Origin: Bacillota bacterium
GTDB taxonomy: Bacteria > Bacillota > Clostridia > Lachnospirales > Lachnospiraceae
NCBI GenBank assembly: GCA_023437715.1
Contig: JAEZFK010000027.1
Location: forward strand, 1 to 61,622
Length of the DNA stretch: 61,622 nt
Direction of reading: 5' to 3'
The number at the start of each line of letters is the position of its first letter. Positions within the stretch are counted from its first letter, which is position 1. Of this stretch, positions 17,528 to 26,360 are shown in pieces. The notes beneath the pieces were generated by a model. That model had not been told where the DNA came from. It was given only the letters and a program-made list of their open reading frames with translations, and did no database searches. Position numbers and translations under genes: made by a program.

Positions 17528-18325
17528 ATGAGACTGGTCAGTATTGCAAGCGGAAGCAGTGGAAACTGCATTTATGTGGGGTCAGACACTACCCATATCC
17601 TGGTGGATGCGGGGATCAGCAACAAAAGGATCGAACAGGGGTTAAATGAAATCGGGATAAAGGGAAACGAGCTTACGGGAATCGTCATCACCCATGAGCA
17701 TTCCGACCATACAAAAGGCTTAGGCGTTCTTGCCAGAAAATACGGCGTCCCCATTTTCGGCACAAGGGAGACCCTGGAAGAGGTGTCAAAGCAGAAATAC
17801 CTGGGAGAATACCCCAGGGAACTGTTCTGCGCCATTCGGCCCGATGTGGATTTCTGCGTGGGAGATCTGGAAGTAAAGCCATTTTCCATTGACCATGACG
17901 CGGCAAATCCTGTGGCTTACCGGATTCAGCACGGCCATAAATCTGTTGCGGTTGCCACGGACATGGGCCATTATGACCAGTATATCATTGAGCATTTACA
18001 GGGGCTGGATGCAGTGCTTTTAGAGTCCAACCACGATGTGAATATGCTTCAGGCCGGGCCCTACCCCTACTATTTAAAACGGCGGATACTGGGAGATCAC
18101 GGCCATCTTTCCAATGAGAATGCGGGACGTCTTTTATGCTGTATTCTCCATGAAAATTTAAAGAAGATTCTGCTGGGCCATTTAAGCAAGGAGAACAATT
18201 ATGAGGACCTTGCCTATGAGACCGTAAAGCTTGAAATCACCGAAGGAGATACCCCTTTTAAGGCATCGGATTTTTCCATAGCGGTCGCCAAGAGGGATCA
18301 GATGTCGGAAATTATTACTATATAG
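17528..18325 (+). CDS. yycJ: Metallo-beta-lactamase-fold hydrolase, WalJ/YycJ family
   Basis: 265-aa metallohydrolase. The metal motif ITHEHSDHTKG supplies His56, His58, Asp60 and His61; further ligands are likely in VATDMGHY and the C-terminal ILLGHLSKENN. The N-terminus LVSIASGSSGNCIYVG is characteristic of the YycJ/WalJ group, linked in Bacillus to the WalRK cell-wall system and to DNA repair-like exonuclease activity. Here no walRK genes are adjacent; it follows coaE. The start at 17528 is chosen from the family N-terminus and an AGAGGA upstream; the frame is open for another 63 bases. Confidence 0.88.
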   Translation: MRLVSIASGSSGNCIYVGSDTTHILVDAGISNKRIEQGLNEIGIKGNELTGIVITHEHSDHTKGLGVLARKYGVPIFGTRETLEEVSKQKYLGEYPRELFCAIRPDVDFCVGDLEVKPFSIDHDAANPVAYRIQHGHKSVAVATDMGHYDQYIIEHLQGLDAVLLESNHDVNMLQAGPYPYYLKRRILGDHGHLSNENAGRLLCCILHENLKKILLGHLSKENNYEDLAYETVKLEITEGDTPFKASDFSIAVAKRDQMSEIITI

Positions 18326-18342
18326 CAAAGAGGAGACGCATT

Positions 18343-18615
18343 ATGAACAAGACGATTATTACAGTAGTTGGAAAAGATACCGTAGGCATCATCGCAAAGA
18401 TCTGTACTTACCTGGCAAACAACCGGGTGAATATCCTGGATATTTCCCAGACCATCGTACAGGGCTTTTTTAATATGATGATGATCGTGGATATCAACGA
18501 TGCAACAAAGCCTTTCGGAGAACTGGCTGATGAACTGGAGCAGATCGGTGATGAAATCGGCGTTAAGGTAAAATGCCAGCGTGAGGAAATTTTTACCAGC
18601 ATGCACCGTATCTGA
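18343..18615 (+). CDS. ACT domain protein (UPF0237 family)
   Basis: A 90-residue protein that is a single ACT domain plus a short tail: TIITVVGKDTVGIIAKICTY at the start is the ligand-binding type seen in GcvR-like regulators, with the second half carrying VKVKCQREEIFTSMHRI. ACT domains bind small ligands such as amino acids. It lies 17 bp after the WalJ-like gene and 39 bp before the UPF0210 gene. The ACT-UPF0210 pairing is widely conserved in Firmicutes, which points to a joint function that remains unknown. Confidence 0.88.
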   Translation: MNKTIITVVGKDTVGIIAKICTYLANNRVNILDISQTIVQGFFNMMMIVDINDATKPFGELADELEQIGDEIGVKVKCQREEIFTSMHRI

Positions 18616-18654
18616 TGACAGCAGCAAGGCTTAAGAAAAGGATGGGTTCCCGAT

Positions 18655-20019
18655 ATGTTAAATATGTTTGAAGTAAACGAAACCAATAAAATGATAGAGC
18701 AGGAGCGCCTGGACGTCCGCACCATTACCATGGGGATCAGTCTCCTTGACTGCTGCGACAGCGACTTAAAGACAGTCAATGAAAAGATCTACAATAAGAT
18801 CACCTCTGTTGCCAAAAATCTGGTGAAGGTAGGTAAGGAGATTGAAAAGGACTTCGGCATTCCCATTGTAAATAAAAGAATATCCGTCACCCCTATTGCC
18901 CTGGTGGGGGGCGCGGCCTGCAAGACCCCGGAGGATTTTGTGACCATTGCCCAGACCCTGGACCGTGCGGCCCTGGAAGTGGGAGTGAATTTCATCGGAG
19001 GCTATTCCGCCCTGGTGAGCAAGGGTATGACGGCAGCGGATGAAAACCTTATCCGTTCCATTCCCCAGGCCCTTTCCGTCACGGAAAAGGTGTGCAGCTC
19101 CGTCAACGTAGGCTCCACCAAAACCGGAATCAACATGGATGCAGTAGCTCTTATGGGCGAAATTGTCTTAGAAACCGCAAAGGCCACAGAGAACAGGGAT
19201 TCTCTTGGCTGCGCCAAGCTGGTGGTATTCTGCAATGCTCCAGATGACAATCCTTTCATGGCAGGAGCTTTCCACGGCGTTACGGAAGCTGATGCCATCA
19301 TCAATGTGGGAGTCAGCGGTCCCGGAGTTGTAAAGACTGCCATTGAGACTGCACGGGGAAAGGACTTTGAGGTCCTTTGTGAGACCATTAAGAAAACTGC
19401 ATTTAAGATTACCAGAGTGGGTCAGCTTGTGGCCCAGGAAGCTTCAAAACGGTTAAACATTCCATTTGGAATCATTGACTTGTCTCTTGCCCCCACACCG
19501 GCTGTAGGCGACAGCGTGGCTGAGATTCTGGAAGAAATCGGCCTGGAGAGGGTAGGTGCGCCGGGTACAACAGCGGCTCTTGCCCTGTTAAATGATCAGG
19601 TAAAAAAGGGCGGCGTCATGGCCTCCTCCTATGTAGGCGGCTTAAGCGGCGCATTTATTCCGGTCAGTGAGGATCAGGGCATGATTGACGCCGTTGCCAT
19701 GGGAGCCCTGAATTTGGAAAAGCTGGAAGCCATGACCTGCGTCTGCTCTGTTGGCCTTGACATGATCGCCATTCCGGGTGATACTCCTGCAACCACAATC
19801 GCAGGAATTATTGCCGATGAATCAGCCATCGGTATGGTGAACCAGAAGACAACGGCTGTCAGGATCATTCCCGTCATCGGAAAAACAGTGGGAGATACTG
19901 TGGAATTCGGAGGCCTTTTGGGCTACGCTCCGGTGATGCCTGTAAACCGGTATTCCTGCGAAAAATTTGTGACCAGAGGCGGACGTATCCCAGCCCCTAT
20001 TCACAGCTTTAAGAATTAA
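18655..20019 (+). CDS. UPF0210/PFL-family protein
   Basis: 454-aa protein of the UPF0210 (DUF711) family, whose structure is related to the glycyl-radical enzyme fold but which has no confirmed reaction. The N-terminus MLNMFEVNETNKMI and the later LDVRTITMGISLLDC are family-typical, as is ISVTPIALVGGAACKTPEDF. It looks full length. It follows the ACT protein and precedes the histidine phosphatase by one base, so these three are probably co-translated. The first of two nearby ATGs is used because the family alignment begins there. Confidence 0.9.
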   Translation: MLNMFEVNETNKMIEQERLDVRTITMGISLLDCCDSDLKTVNEKIYNKITSVAKNLVKVGKEIEKDFGIPIVNKRISVTPIALVGGAACKTPEDFVTIAQTLDRAALEVGVNFIGGYSALVSKGMTAADENLIRSIPQALSVTEKVCSSVNVGSTKTGINMDAVALMGEIVLETAKATENRDSLGCAKLVVFCNAPDDNPFMAGAFHGVTEADAIINVGVSGPGVVKTAIETARGKDFEVLCETIKKTAFKITRVGQLVAQEASKRLNIPFGIIDLSLAPTPAVGDSVAEILEEIGLERVGAPGTTAALALLNDQVKKGGVMASSYVGGLSGAFIPVSEDQGMIDAVAMGALNLEKLEAMTCVCSVGLDMIAIPGDTPATTIAGIIADESAIGMVNQKTTAVRIIPVIGKTVGDTVEFGGLLGYAPVMPVNRYSCEKFVTRGGRIPAPIHSFKN

Positions 20020-20020
20020 G

Positions 20021-20665
20021 ATGGGGAATATTTATCTCATACGCCACGGACGCCAGTGCAGCAGGCTATGCAACCTGGATGTGGATTTAGCGGAGGAAGG
20101 CTTCTTTCAGTCAGAGCTGATGGGAAAGCGTCTGGCGTCAAAGTCCATAGAAGTGGTGTATTCCAGCCATTTAATCCGGGCTGTTAAGACCGCACAGACA
20201 GCAAATGGCTTCTGGAATGCAAAGCATGTCATAAAGCCGGAGCTGCGGGAAATTTCCTATGGAGAAATGGAGGGCATGGCCGATGAGGACATAGCCGTAC
20301 AATTTGCGGATTTCAAAAAGGCTCAGGAACGTCTGGAAGAGGACCTGCCTTATCCGGGAGGCGAGTGCGCAGGAGATGTGATCAGACGGGCCATGCCGCT
20401 TTTTCAGGAGATAGCGGAAAGCGGTTATAAAAACGTGGCAGTGGTAACTCACGGAGGAGTGATCCGCGTCATGACTGCCGCCTTTCTTCATATGGAACCG
20501 AAAAATTACCGGCTTTTAGGAAACTCCCTTGAGAACTGCAGCATTACGGAAGTGCACTGGAATGAAGAAACAAAGCGCTTTTCCGTGGAACGCTTTAATG
20601 ATTATGCGCATTTGGAGCCATATCCGGAGCTTTTGCGCGGGGCATGGATCACCTCGGAAAACTGA
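20021..20665 (+). CDS. Histidine phosphatase family protein
   Basis: 214-aa phosphatase of the phosphoglycerate-mutase-like superfamily. The catalytic RHG is in IYLIRHGRQCS; the second histidine is in VVTHGGVIRVM, and SSHLIRAVKTAQ and EISYGEMEGM supply the remaining arginine and glutamate. This is the CobC/GpmB-like group, which includes metabolite phosphatases; the substrate is not readable. Its ATG starts one base after the UPF0210 stop, indicating coupling. It is 11 kb from the cobalamin genes, so a CobC role is possible but unsupported by context. Confidence 0.88.
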   Translation: MGNIYLIRHGRQCSRLCNLDVDLAEEGFFQSELMGKRLASKSIEVVYSSHLIRAVKTAQTANGFWNAKHVIKPELREISYGEMEGMADEDIAVQFADFKKAQERLEEDLPYPGGECAGDVIRRAMPLFQEIAESGYKNVAVVTHGGVIRVMTAAFLHMEPKNYRLLGNSLENCSITEVHWNEETKRFSVERFNDYAHLEPYPELLRGAWITSEN

Positions 20666-20706
20666 AAGAAGATAGAACAGGACAGAAAGGAATTGCTTGA
20701 TTTCAT

Positions 20707-21882
20707 ATGGAACAAAGGGAAAGGGAAAACCTAATTCAGACCGTAGGAGAATTTCTGGATGAAAATCTCCTACGGATTGTGGTCAGCAATCCCTCCGACA
20801 GGCAGGGCGTATCAAAGGTAAAGATACGCCCGCTTTTGTTACGGGGAGAGCTGATTTTTCAGGCGGAAGAGCTGGTGGGAAGCCAGGCCTTTCACAAGAA
20901 TTTTTCTGCAGAAGACTGCGCTCTTTATATGGCGGATCTTCTGGAGGCAGGCCTGCGCCAGCTGGAATTGGAATCGGGCAGGGGACAGGTGAGGATTCTG
21001 GCCAGCAAAAAAGGTGCACTGAGCATCAAGGTGAAGAAACAGCAGCCCAGGATCGCCGCCGTTTCCCCTGTGGCGGAGCACAACAGGCAGAAAAGCTATA
21101 TCTTAAAAGAGGGCAGTCCGGTCCCGTTTCTGGTGGACCTAGGCGTTATGACGGCTGAGGGGAGAATCGTTAAGTCCCGCTACGACAAGTTCCGTCAGAT
21201 CAACCGGTTTCTGGAATTTATTGAGGATATTCTTCCAAGACTTGATAAAAGCAGGGAAAATGTGATCATTGATTTTGGCTGCGGAAAATCCTATCTGACC
21301 TTTGCCATGTATTATTACCTTCATGAGCTGAAAGGATATTCCATCCGGGTGATCGGACTTGATTTAAAGCAGACGGTCATTGATAACTGCAACCGCTTAA
21401 GCGAGCAGTACGGATATGATATGTTAAAATTTTATCATGGAGACATCGCTTCCTATGAGGGAGTGGACCATGTGGATATGGTGGTCACCCTTCATGCCTG
21501 CGATACTGCCACGGACTATGCCCTGGCAAAGGCCGTTAAATGGGGAGCCTCTGTGATCCTCTCTGTCCCATGCTGTCAGCATGAGCTGAATAAGCAGATA
21601 GAAAATGAACTGATGGCCCCTGTGTTTCAATATGGAATCATCAAGGAGCGGATGGCCGCCCTTTATACCGACGCTATCAGGGCTCAGGTCCTGGAAAACC
21701 AGGGCTACCGGACTCAGATTCTGGAGTTTATCGACATGGAACACACGCCGAAGAATATTTTGATACGGGCGGTAAGACAGGGGGGAAAGAAAGATAACCG
21801 GAAAGAAATTGATGAAATATTAAAGTTTCTGAACGGAAGCCAGACCCTTGTGAATTTGCTGCTTGAGGAAAAGGGATTATAG
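20707..21882 (+). CDS. SAM-dependent methyltransferase (PF13679-like)
   Basis: 391-aa protein with a class I methyltransferase domain in the C-terminal half: motif I IIDFGCGKSYLTFAMYYYL, then VIGLDLKQTVIDNC, and VVTLHACDTATDYALAKA. This arrangement is that of the group shared with TRM13/METTL25-like RNA methyltransferases (established family trait). A PCCQHEL near residue 280 also fits that group. The N-terminal 130 residues look like a separate substrate-recognition domain without a name I can give. RNA is the most likely substrate, by inference. A ribosome binding site (AAGGAA) lies upstream. Confidence 0.8.
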   Translation: MEQRERENLIQTVGEFLDENLLRIVVSNPSDRQGVSKVKIRPLLLRGELIFQAEELVGSQAFHKNFSAEDCALYMADLLEAGLRQLELESGRGQVRILASKKGALSIKVKKQQPRIAAVSPVAEHNRQKSYILKEGSPVPFLVDLGVMTAEGRIVKSRYDKFRQINRFLEFIEDILPRLDKSRENVIIDFGCGKSYLTFAMYYYLHELKGYSIRVIGLDLKQTVIDNCNRLSEQYGYDMLKFYHGDIASYEGVDHVDMVVTLHACDTATDYALAKAVKWGASVILSVPCCQHELNKQIENELMAPVFQYGIIKERMAALYTDAIRAQVLENQGYRTQILEFIDMEHTPKNILIRAVRQGGKKDNRKEIDEILKFLNGSQTLVNLLLEEKGL

Positions 21883-21924
21883 ACGATTCTTACTATAAAC
21901 AAGATGGTATTTTTCTGCCATATG

Positions 21925-21933
21925 TGGTATGAT
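21925..21933 (+). promoter_or_regulatory. Extended -10 promoter before the MIF-like gene
   Basis: TGGTATGAT forms an extended -10 element with no good -35. A short CCCC/GGGG hairpin (about 22012-22027) lies in the leader just before the ribosome binding site. Confidence 0.45.
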
Positions 21934-22060
21934 AATAGAAATACCCTGGGCATTCTTTTACACCCGGAGATCACTGGAAAATTAAGAAAACACTCTGGGG
22001 ACATATTCACATGCCCCTGAATTGGGGTAAATGAAAGAATATTTTAAGGAGGAGATTTTT

Positions 22061-22405
22061 ATGCCTTTTATCAATTCAAAAGTAAACATCCCCTTATCAG
22101 AGGAGGAAAAGGACACATTAAAAACAAAGCTTGGACAGGCAATCAGCCTTATACCGGGAAAGTCGGAAAGCTGGCTGATGGTGGGCTTTGAAGATAACTG
22201 CTCCCTTTATTTTAAAGGCAAAAACAACACCAAGCTGGCTTTCATAGAGGTGAAAATCTTCGGACATCCATCAGGACGGGATTATGACCGGCTGACAACT
22301 GAAATTACCAGAATCTATAAAGAGGTGCTTGGAATTGCCCAGGATAAAATCTATATAAAATATGAAGAGGTGGATCACTGGGGCTGGAACGGAGGAAACT
22401 TTTAA
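22061..22405 (+). CDS. MIF-like tautomerase
   Basis: 114-aa member of the macrophage migration inhibitory factor / phenylpyruvate tautomerase family. After removal of the initiator Met the N-terminal residue is Pro1 (MPFINSKVN), the catalytic base of the family. A lysine in the LIPGKSES segment matches the second active-site residue, and the C-terminus KIYIKYEEVDHWGWNGGNF closely parallels the end of animal MIF. The CxxC redox motif of human MIF is absent. AGGAGGAG upstream supports ATG 22061 rather than ATG 22031. The likely activity is keto-enol tautomerisation; the physiological substrate is unknown. Confidence 0.88.
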   Translation: MPFINSKVNIPLSEEEKDTLKTKLGQAISLIPGKSESWLMVGFEDNCSLYFKGKNNTKLAFIEVKIFGHPSGRDYDRLTTEITRIYKEVLGIAQDKIYIKYEEVDHWGWNGGNF

Positions 22406-22442
22406 CCATAGGGAACTGAATTTGGGGCAGGAGGTACGGCTT

Positions 22443-22949
22443 ATGGAGCTTTGGGATATTTATGATGAAAACAGAGTGGCTACTGGAAGAACGCATGTCC
22501 GCGGGGTTCCTCTGGGCGAGGGGGAATATCACCTGGTCGCTGATGTCTGGACCGTAAACCAGAAGCACGAAGTGCTTTTGACAAGACGCCATCCGGATAA
22601 ACCCTATGGCCTTATGTGGGAATGCACGGGAGGTTCTGTCCTTGCGGGGGAGACGAGCGTGGAGGGAGCTCTCAGGGAGCTTTTTGAAGAGACAGGAATC
22701 CGGGCCAAAAAGGAACAGCTCCTCCTGATTCATTCCATCCGTCAGAAAGAGCGGTTTGTAGACACCTATATTACGAAGCAGAAAGTCGTCCTAAAGGACA
22801 TTACCATTCAGCCGGAGGAAGTGGTGGGGGCCAGATTTGTCCCTTTTGATGAGCTGACGGAAATGTGGAGACAGGGAATTGTGGTTCCCAAGTCCAGATT
22901 TCTTTTATATAAAGACAGGATCGAGGAATTTGTCCGGGGGTCCTTATAG
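22443..22949 (+). CDS. Nudix hydrolase
   Basis: 168-aa Nudix-fold protein. The Nudix box is complete: G-x5-E-x7-RELFEETGI within GGSVLAGETSVEGALREL. The N-terminus MELWDIYDENR matches the subgroup annotated as isopentenyl-diphosphate-isomerase-like or Nudix of unknown substrate. GGAGG lies upstream of ATG 22443. The stop overlaps the stop of tmcAL by six bases on the opposite strand, leaving no room for a terminator between these convergent genes. Confidence 0.88.
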   Translation: MELWDIYDENRVATGRTHVRGVPLGEGEYHLVADVWTVNQKHEVLLTRRHPDKPYGLMWECTGGSVLAGETSVEGALRELFEETGIRAKKEQLLLIHSIRQKERFVDTYITKQKVVLKDITIQPEEVVGARFVPFDELTEMWRQGIVVPKSRFLLYKDRIEEFVRGSL

Positions 22950-24206
22950 GATGATAACGGAGCGGGTGAATTCATTTTTCACTTTCTGACCGTATTTGTC
23001 CTGAAGGACCGTCTGGTAAATGTGGGAGCAGTAAAAGTCCTGCCGGAGCATAGCTCCGACCGTTCCATTAAGGCTGAATTCCGCACCTGCGGTTTTCGTA
23101 ATGAGAGGGATGCTCCCCCTCTTTTTTATTTGTCCCATAAGCTCTGCAGAGGTCTTTTTAAAGCCCAGTACTCTGGCATAGGGAGCATAGCCTGCCTTTC
23201 TTCCTGAAAGGACCTTGTCGGTGGTAATTTCCAGGACAATGTGCATCAGAGCCCGGCTGATCCGCGTATAGGTGTACTGTCTTGTTTTTAAGGAGTCGAT
23301 TTTTTCCTCAAAGGGGAGAAAGTCGGGAAGCTGCCTTTCAATCCGGGCGGCCAGCTCCTGGGAGACATCGGCGTACCGGTGAAAAGGAATTCCCTCCATG
23401 GAAAGGCGAAGCAGGGCTCCGTTTAAAAGCGTGCTGAAATCGTCGGAAAACAGGGGAGAGGCTTGTTCCATGATCTGTCCTACGGGCTCCGGCACCTGGT
23501 CCCCGGGGGAACCGGGTGTCTTTAAGATACCTGGGTTTTCCTTCAAGGCTTTCCTGATGCCTGTGGCAGAGCCAAAGGTTCCCGAAGCCAGGGCCGTATC
23601 ATGATAGCCGCTTCCCTTTCTGGATATTGTAAGGGGAATCATGGCGCTTTTTTGCCGCAGAAGCGCCTTGCAGTATTCAATGCCCAGGATATTGTTTGGA
23701 GAAGCCAGCACAGAAGCTTCCTTCTCTCCTAAAAGACCGCAGGAAATCAGGGCCTGATTCCTGGCTTCCGGGAAAGTGGCCCCTTTTTTCAGCTCCCTGC
23801 GGAGCTGTTCCGTATAAGTGCGGGGTTCTGTGGCTAAAATAGAAGCAATACCGGAAAGATTTTCCACATTTCCGCATTCGCTTCCGAAGCAGACAGAGCC
23901 CACCGCCCCCAGACCGTTTAAAAGGGCGATCCCGCAGGCGGCAAAATCCTCGGCACTGCTGGAAGCAAAGACCGAGGGAAGCTCCAGCACCAGATCGGCC
24001 CCGCAGGATAAGGCCATGGCTGTTCTCGTGTATTTATCATAAATGGCAGGAGCGCCTCTCTGCACAAAGTCGCCGCTCATGACTACAACACAGTAGTCTG
24101 CCTGTGCCAGCTCCTTTGCTTTTTCGATGTGATAGGCATGCCCCTTATGAAATGGATTGTATTCCGCTATAATGCCGACGGCATTGGAATTCACGTTTTT
24201 ATTCAT
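22944..24206 (-). CDS. tmcAL: tRNA(Met) cytidine acetate ligase
   Basis: Uses acetate and ATP to acetylate the wobble cytidine of elongator tRNA(Met) (YlbM family, established for Bacillus TmcAL). The N-terminal HxGH nucleotidyltransferase signature is in AEYNPFHKGHAYH, followed by VVMSGDFVQRGAPAIYDKY. At 420 aa it is full length. The start at 24206 has AGAGGA nine bases upstream; the frame is open for another 27 codons through the promoter region. It is divergent from pduL-ackA; since the enzyme uses acetate, a link with the acetate-forming pair next door is suggestive but unproven. Confidence 0.92.
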   Translation of the reverse strand: MNKNVNSNAVGIIAEYNPFHKGHAYHIEKAKELAQADYCVVVMSGDFVQRGAPAIYDKYTRTAMALSCGADLVLELPSVFASSSAEDFAACGIALLNGLGAVGSVCFGSECGNVENLSGIASILATEPRTYTEQLRRELKKGATFPEARNQALISCGLLGEKEASVLASPNNILGIEYCKALLRQKSAMIPLTISRKGSGYHDTALASGTFGSATGIRKALKENPGILKTPGSPGDQVPEPVGQIMEQASPLFSDDFSTLLNGALLRLSMEGIPFHRYADVSQELAARIERQLPDFLPFEEKIDSLKTRQYTYTRISRALMHIVLEITTDKVLSGRKAGYAPYARVLGFKKTSAELMGQIKKRGSIPLITKTAGAEFSLNGTVGAMLRQDFYCSHIYQTVLQDKYGQKVKNEFTRSVIIL

Positions 24207-24230
24207 ACAAAAATATCCTCTTTTGCGCAT

Positions 24231-24260
24231 ATTATATCTTATTATGCTATTGTTTCGCAA
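24231..24260 (-). promoter_or_regulatory. Promoter of tmcAL
   Basis: On the minus strand TTGCGA, an 18-bp spacer and TATAAT. The -35 lies inside the left arm of an inverted repeat CGCAAAA/TTTTGCG (24256-24262 and 24274-24280). Confidence 0.6.
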
Positions 24261-24280
24261 AAAATGCAAATTATTTTGCG
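24256..24280. promoter_or_regulatory. Inverted repeat between divergent promoters, possible operator
   Basis: CGCAAAA and TTTTGCG, 11 bp apart, lie between the tmcAL and pduL promoters and overlap the tmcAL -35. It could be a regulator site acting on one or both genes. Confidence 0.4.
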
Positions 24281-24287
24281 GCAACAC

Positions 24288-24316
24288 TTGAAAATTTTAA
24301 CGAATGCACATAGAAT
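24288..24316 (+). promoter_or_regulatory. Promoter of pduL-ackA
   Basis: TTGAAA (24288-24293), a 17-bp spacer and TAGAAT (24311-24316). Confidence 0.6.
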
Positions 24317-24370
24317 AGGATGAGGAATCAAGAAAAAGCATCGAAAGCAAGAACAGGAGAATAGATAAGT

Positions 24371-24940
24371 ATGAAATTTATCGTCGAAACATCAGCTCGT
24401 CATGTGCATCTATCCCAGGAACACCTCGAAGTATTATTTGGGGCCGGGTATGAATTAACAAAGAAGAAAGAATTATCCCAGCCCGGACAGTATGCCTGTG
24501 AGGAAAGAGTAACTATCGTAGGTTCCAAGAGTGAATTAAAGGGAGTATCCATTTTAGGACCTGTCAGAAAGGACACCCAGGTAGAGCTTTCTCTCACTGA
24601 TGCACGTTCCGTAGGAATCCCCGCACCGATTAAGGAATCAGGGGACATTGCCGGAAGCGGCGCATGCAGGATCATAGGACCTGCTGGTGAAATCGAAATT
24701 GCAGAAGGCGTTATTGCTGCAAAACGCCACATCCATGCAACGCCTGCTGACGCAGAGAAGCTGGGCGTTACAAACGGAGAGATCGTTTCCGTTAAGGTGG
24801 ATACAGACGGCAGAAGCCTTGTATTCGGAGATGTGGTTGTCCGTGTCAGCGACAGCTATGCGCTGGCTATGCACATCGATACCGACGAATCCAATGCAGC
24901 AGGCTGTGGCAGAGAGCAGTACGGTGAAATTGTAAAATAA
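24371..24940 (+). CDS. pduL: Phosphate acyltransferase, PduL type
   Basis: Transfers an acyl group between CoA and phosphate (acetyl-CoA to acetyl phosphate, or the propanoyl version). It is unrelated to classical Pta. The 189-aa protein carries the two PduL domains, each with a zinc-binding histidine motif: SARHVHLS near the N-terminus and AKRHIHATP around residue 120. There is no N-terminal encapsulation peptide and no microcompartment gene nearby, so it is probably cytosolic. It lies 21 bp ahead of ackA and so replaces Pta in an acetate-forming, ATP-yielding pathway (inference from context). Confidence 0.93.
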   Translation: MKFIVETSARHVHLSQEHLEVLFGAGYELTKKKELSQPGQYACEERVTIVGSKSELKGVSILGPVRKDTQVELSLTDARSVGIPAPIKESGDIAGSGACRIIGPAGEIEIAEGVIAAKRHIHATPADAEKLGVTNGEIVSVKVDTDGRSLVFGDVVVRVSDSYALAMHIDTDESNAAGCGREQYGEIVK

Positions 24941-24961
24941 TTAAAGGAGAATAAGGCATAT

Positions 24962-26155
24962 ATGAAAATTTTAGTTATCAACTGCGGAAGCTCTTCCTTA
25001 AAGTATCAGCTGATTGATATGGAAAATGAGGGAGTTTTAGCAAAAGGCATATGTGAAAGAATTGGCATTAACGGCTCCAAGCTGTCCCATAAGGCAGAAG
25101 GAAAAGGCGAACTGGTTGTGGAAAAAGAGATGCCAAACCACACGGTTGCGATCAAGCTGGTTATGGACGCCCTGGTTGATCCGGAGCACGGCGTAATCAA
25201 GGATACCAGTGAAGTTTCTGCAGTGGGTCACCGCGTTCTTCATGCAGGTACAGTTTACAGCGATTCTATCGTAGTCAATGAAGATGTGAAGAAAGTCATC
25301 CGTGACTGCTTCGATTTAGGACCTCTGCATAATCCGGCTAACTTAATGGGTATTGAAGCATGTGAAGCCATAATGCCGGGAACTCCCAATGTAGCGGTAT
25401 TTGATACGGCATTCGGCATGGGCATGCCTGAAAAAGCAGCCTTATATGCAATTCCCCGTGAATATTATGAGAAATACAGCATCCGCCGTTACGGCTTCCA
25501 TGGTACAAGCCATAGCTATGTATCCAAAGAAGCTTTAAAATACTGTGATCTGGATCCGAAGAAGGGCAAGGTCATTGTATGCCATTTAGGAAACGGAGCC
25601 AGCATTTCCGCTTCTATCGGCGGTAAGTGTGTGGACACCAGTATGGGCCTTACTCCTTTGGAAGGCCTCATCATGGGAACCAGAAGCGGTGATATCGATC
25701 CGGCAGTCGTTCAGACCATCTGCAATAAGGAAGGAAAGAGCGTAAATGAGGTTCTGGATATCTTAAATAAGAAGTCCGGTATCCTTGGCATGTCAGGCGG
25801 CATCTCCAGCGATTTCCGCGATGTACAGAAGGCTCAGGGTGAAGGAAACCATTTAGCGGATGTTGCTATTCAGGCGTTCATTTACCGTGTGGCAAAATAC
25901 ATCGGCTCTTACGTAGCAGCAATGAACGGCGTTGACGCCATCGTGTTTACCGCAGGTGTAGGCGAAAACGACAAGCCAATCAGAGGTGCTGTCTGCGAAT
26001 ACTTAGGCTATCTGGGAATTTCCATTGATGCGGAAGCGAATACTGCAAGAGGAAAGCGGATTATGATCTCCACTCCCGAATCCAAGGTAAAGGTTTGCGT
26101 TATTCCGACCAATGAAGAGCTTGCTATTGCAAGAGAGACAAAAGCCCTGGTATAA
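24962..26155 (+). CDS. ackA: Acetate kinase
   Basis: Converts acetyl phosphate and ADP to acetate and ATP, the substrate-level phosphorylation step of mixed-acid fermentation. The start MKILVINCGSSSLKYQLI is the family phosphate-binding motif; YGFHGTSHSYVS and CHLGNGASISA are the other signatures, and FTAGVGEND is in the C-terminal lobe. At 397 aa it is full length. AAAGGAG precedes the ATG. It forms an operon with pduL. Confidence 0.98.
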   Translation: MKILVINCGSSSLKYQLIDMENEGVLAKGICERIGINGSKLSHKAEGKGELVVEKEMPNHTVAIKLVMDALVDPEHGVIKDTSEVSAVGHRVLHAGTVYSDSIVVNEDVKKVIRDCFDLGPLHNPANLMGIEACEAIMPGTPNVAVFDTAFGMGMPEKAALYAIPREYYEKYSIRRYGFHGTSHSYVSKEALKYCDLDPKKGKVIVCHLGNGASISASIGGKCVDTSMGLTPLEGLIMGTRSGDIDPAVVQTICNKEGKSVNEVLDILNKKSGILGMSGGISSDFRDVQKAQGEGNHLADVAIQAFIYRVAKYIGSYVAAMNGVDAIVFTAGVGENDKPIRGAVCEYLGYLGISIDAEANTARGKRIMISTPESKVKVCVIPTNEELAIARETKALV

Positions 26156-26198
26156 TTGAGGCCTGAATAACACATTATATTGTATATAGATTCAAATA

Positions 26199-26360
26199 GT
26201 TACTATTCATCCATGCCATTCATAATTTGGCGGAGGAGACTCCGCCAAATTATGAATGCCGGGCGTTCCGCCCTATAGAAATGTTTGTGGGGGTTGAGCT
26301 TGGTGAGCAAGCTCACCAGACTCAATCCCCGCAAATATTTCTGCATGGCTGAATAGTAAC
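26199..26360. mobile_element. MITE-like palindromic element with 8-bp target duplication, copy 1
   Basis: A 162-bp element whose ends are 17-bp inverted repeats (GTTACTATTCAnCCATG, one mismatch). It is bounded by an exact direct repeat TTCAAATA at 26191-26198 and 26361-26368, as expected for a target site duplication. Inside are a GGTGAGC-AA-GCTCACC hairpin in a longer imperfect stem, and a separate 17-bp palindrome built on TTTGGCGGAG/CTCCGCCAAA. There is no coding sequence. A shorter diverged relative lies at 47859-47980. It sits 22 bp upstream of the yceD promoter. Confidence 0.8.

Noticed and set aside
20021..20665. CobC alpha-ribazole phosphatase
   Set aside because: The histidine phosphatase family fits, but it is far from the cobalamin genes and sequence alone does not set the substrate.
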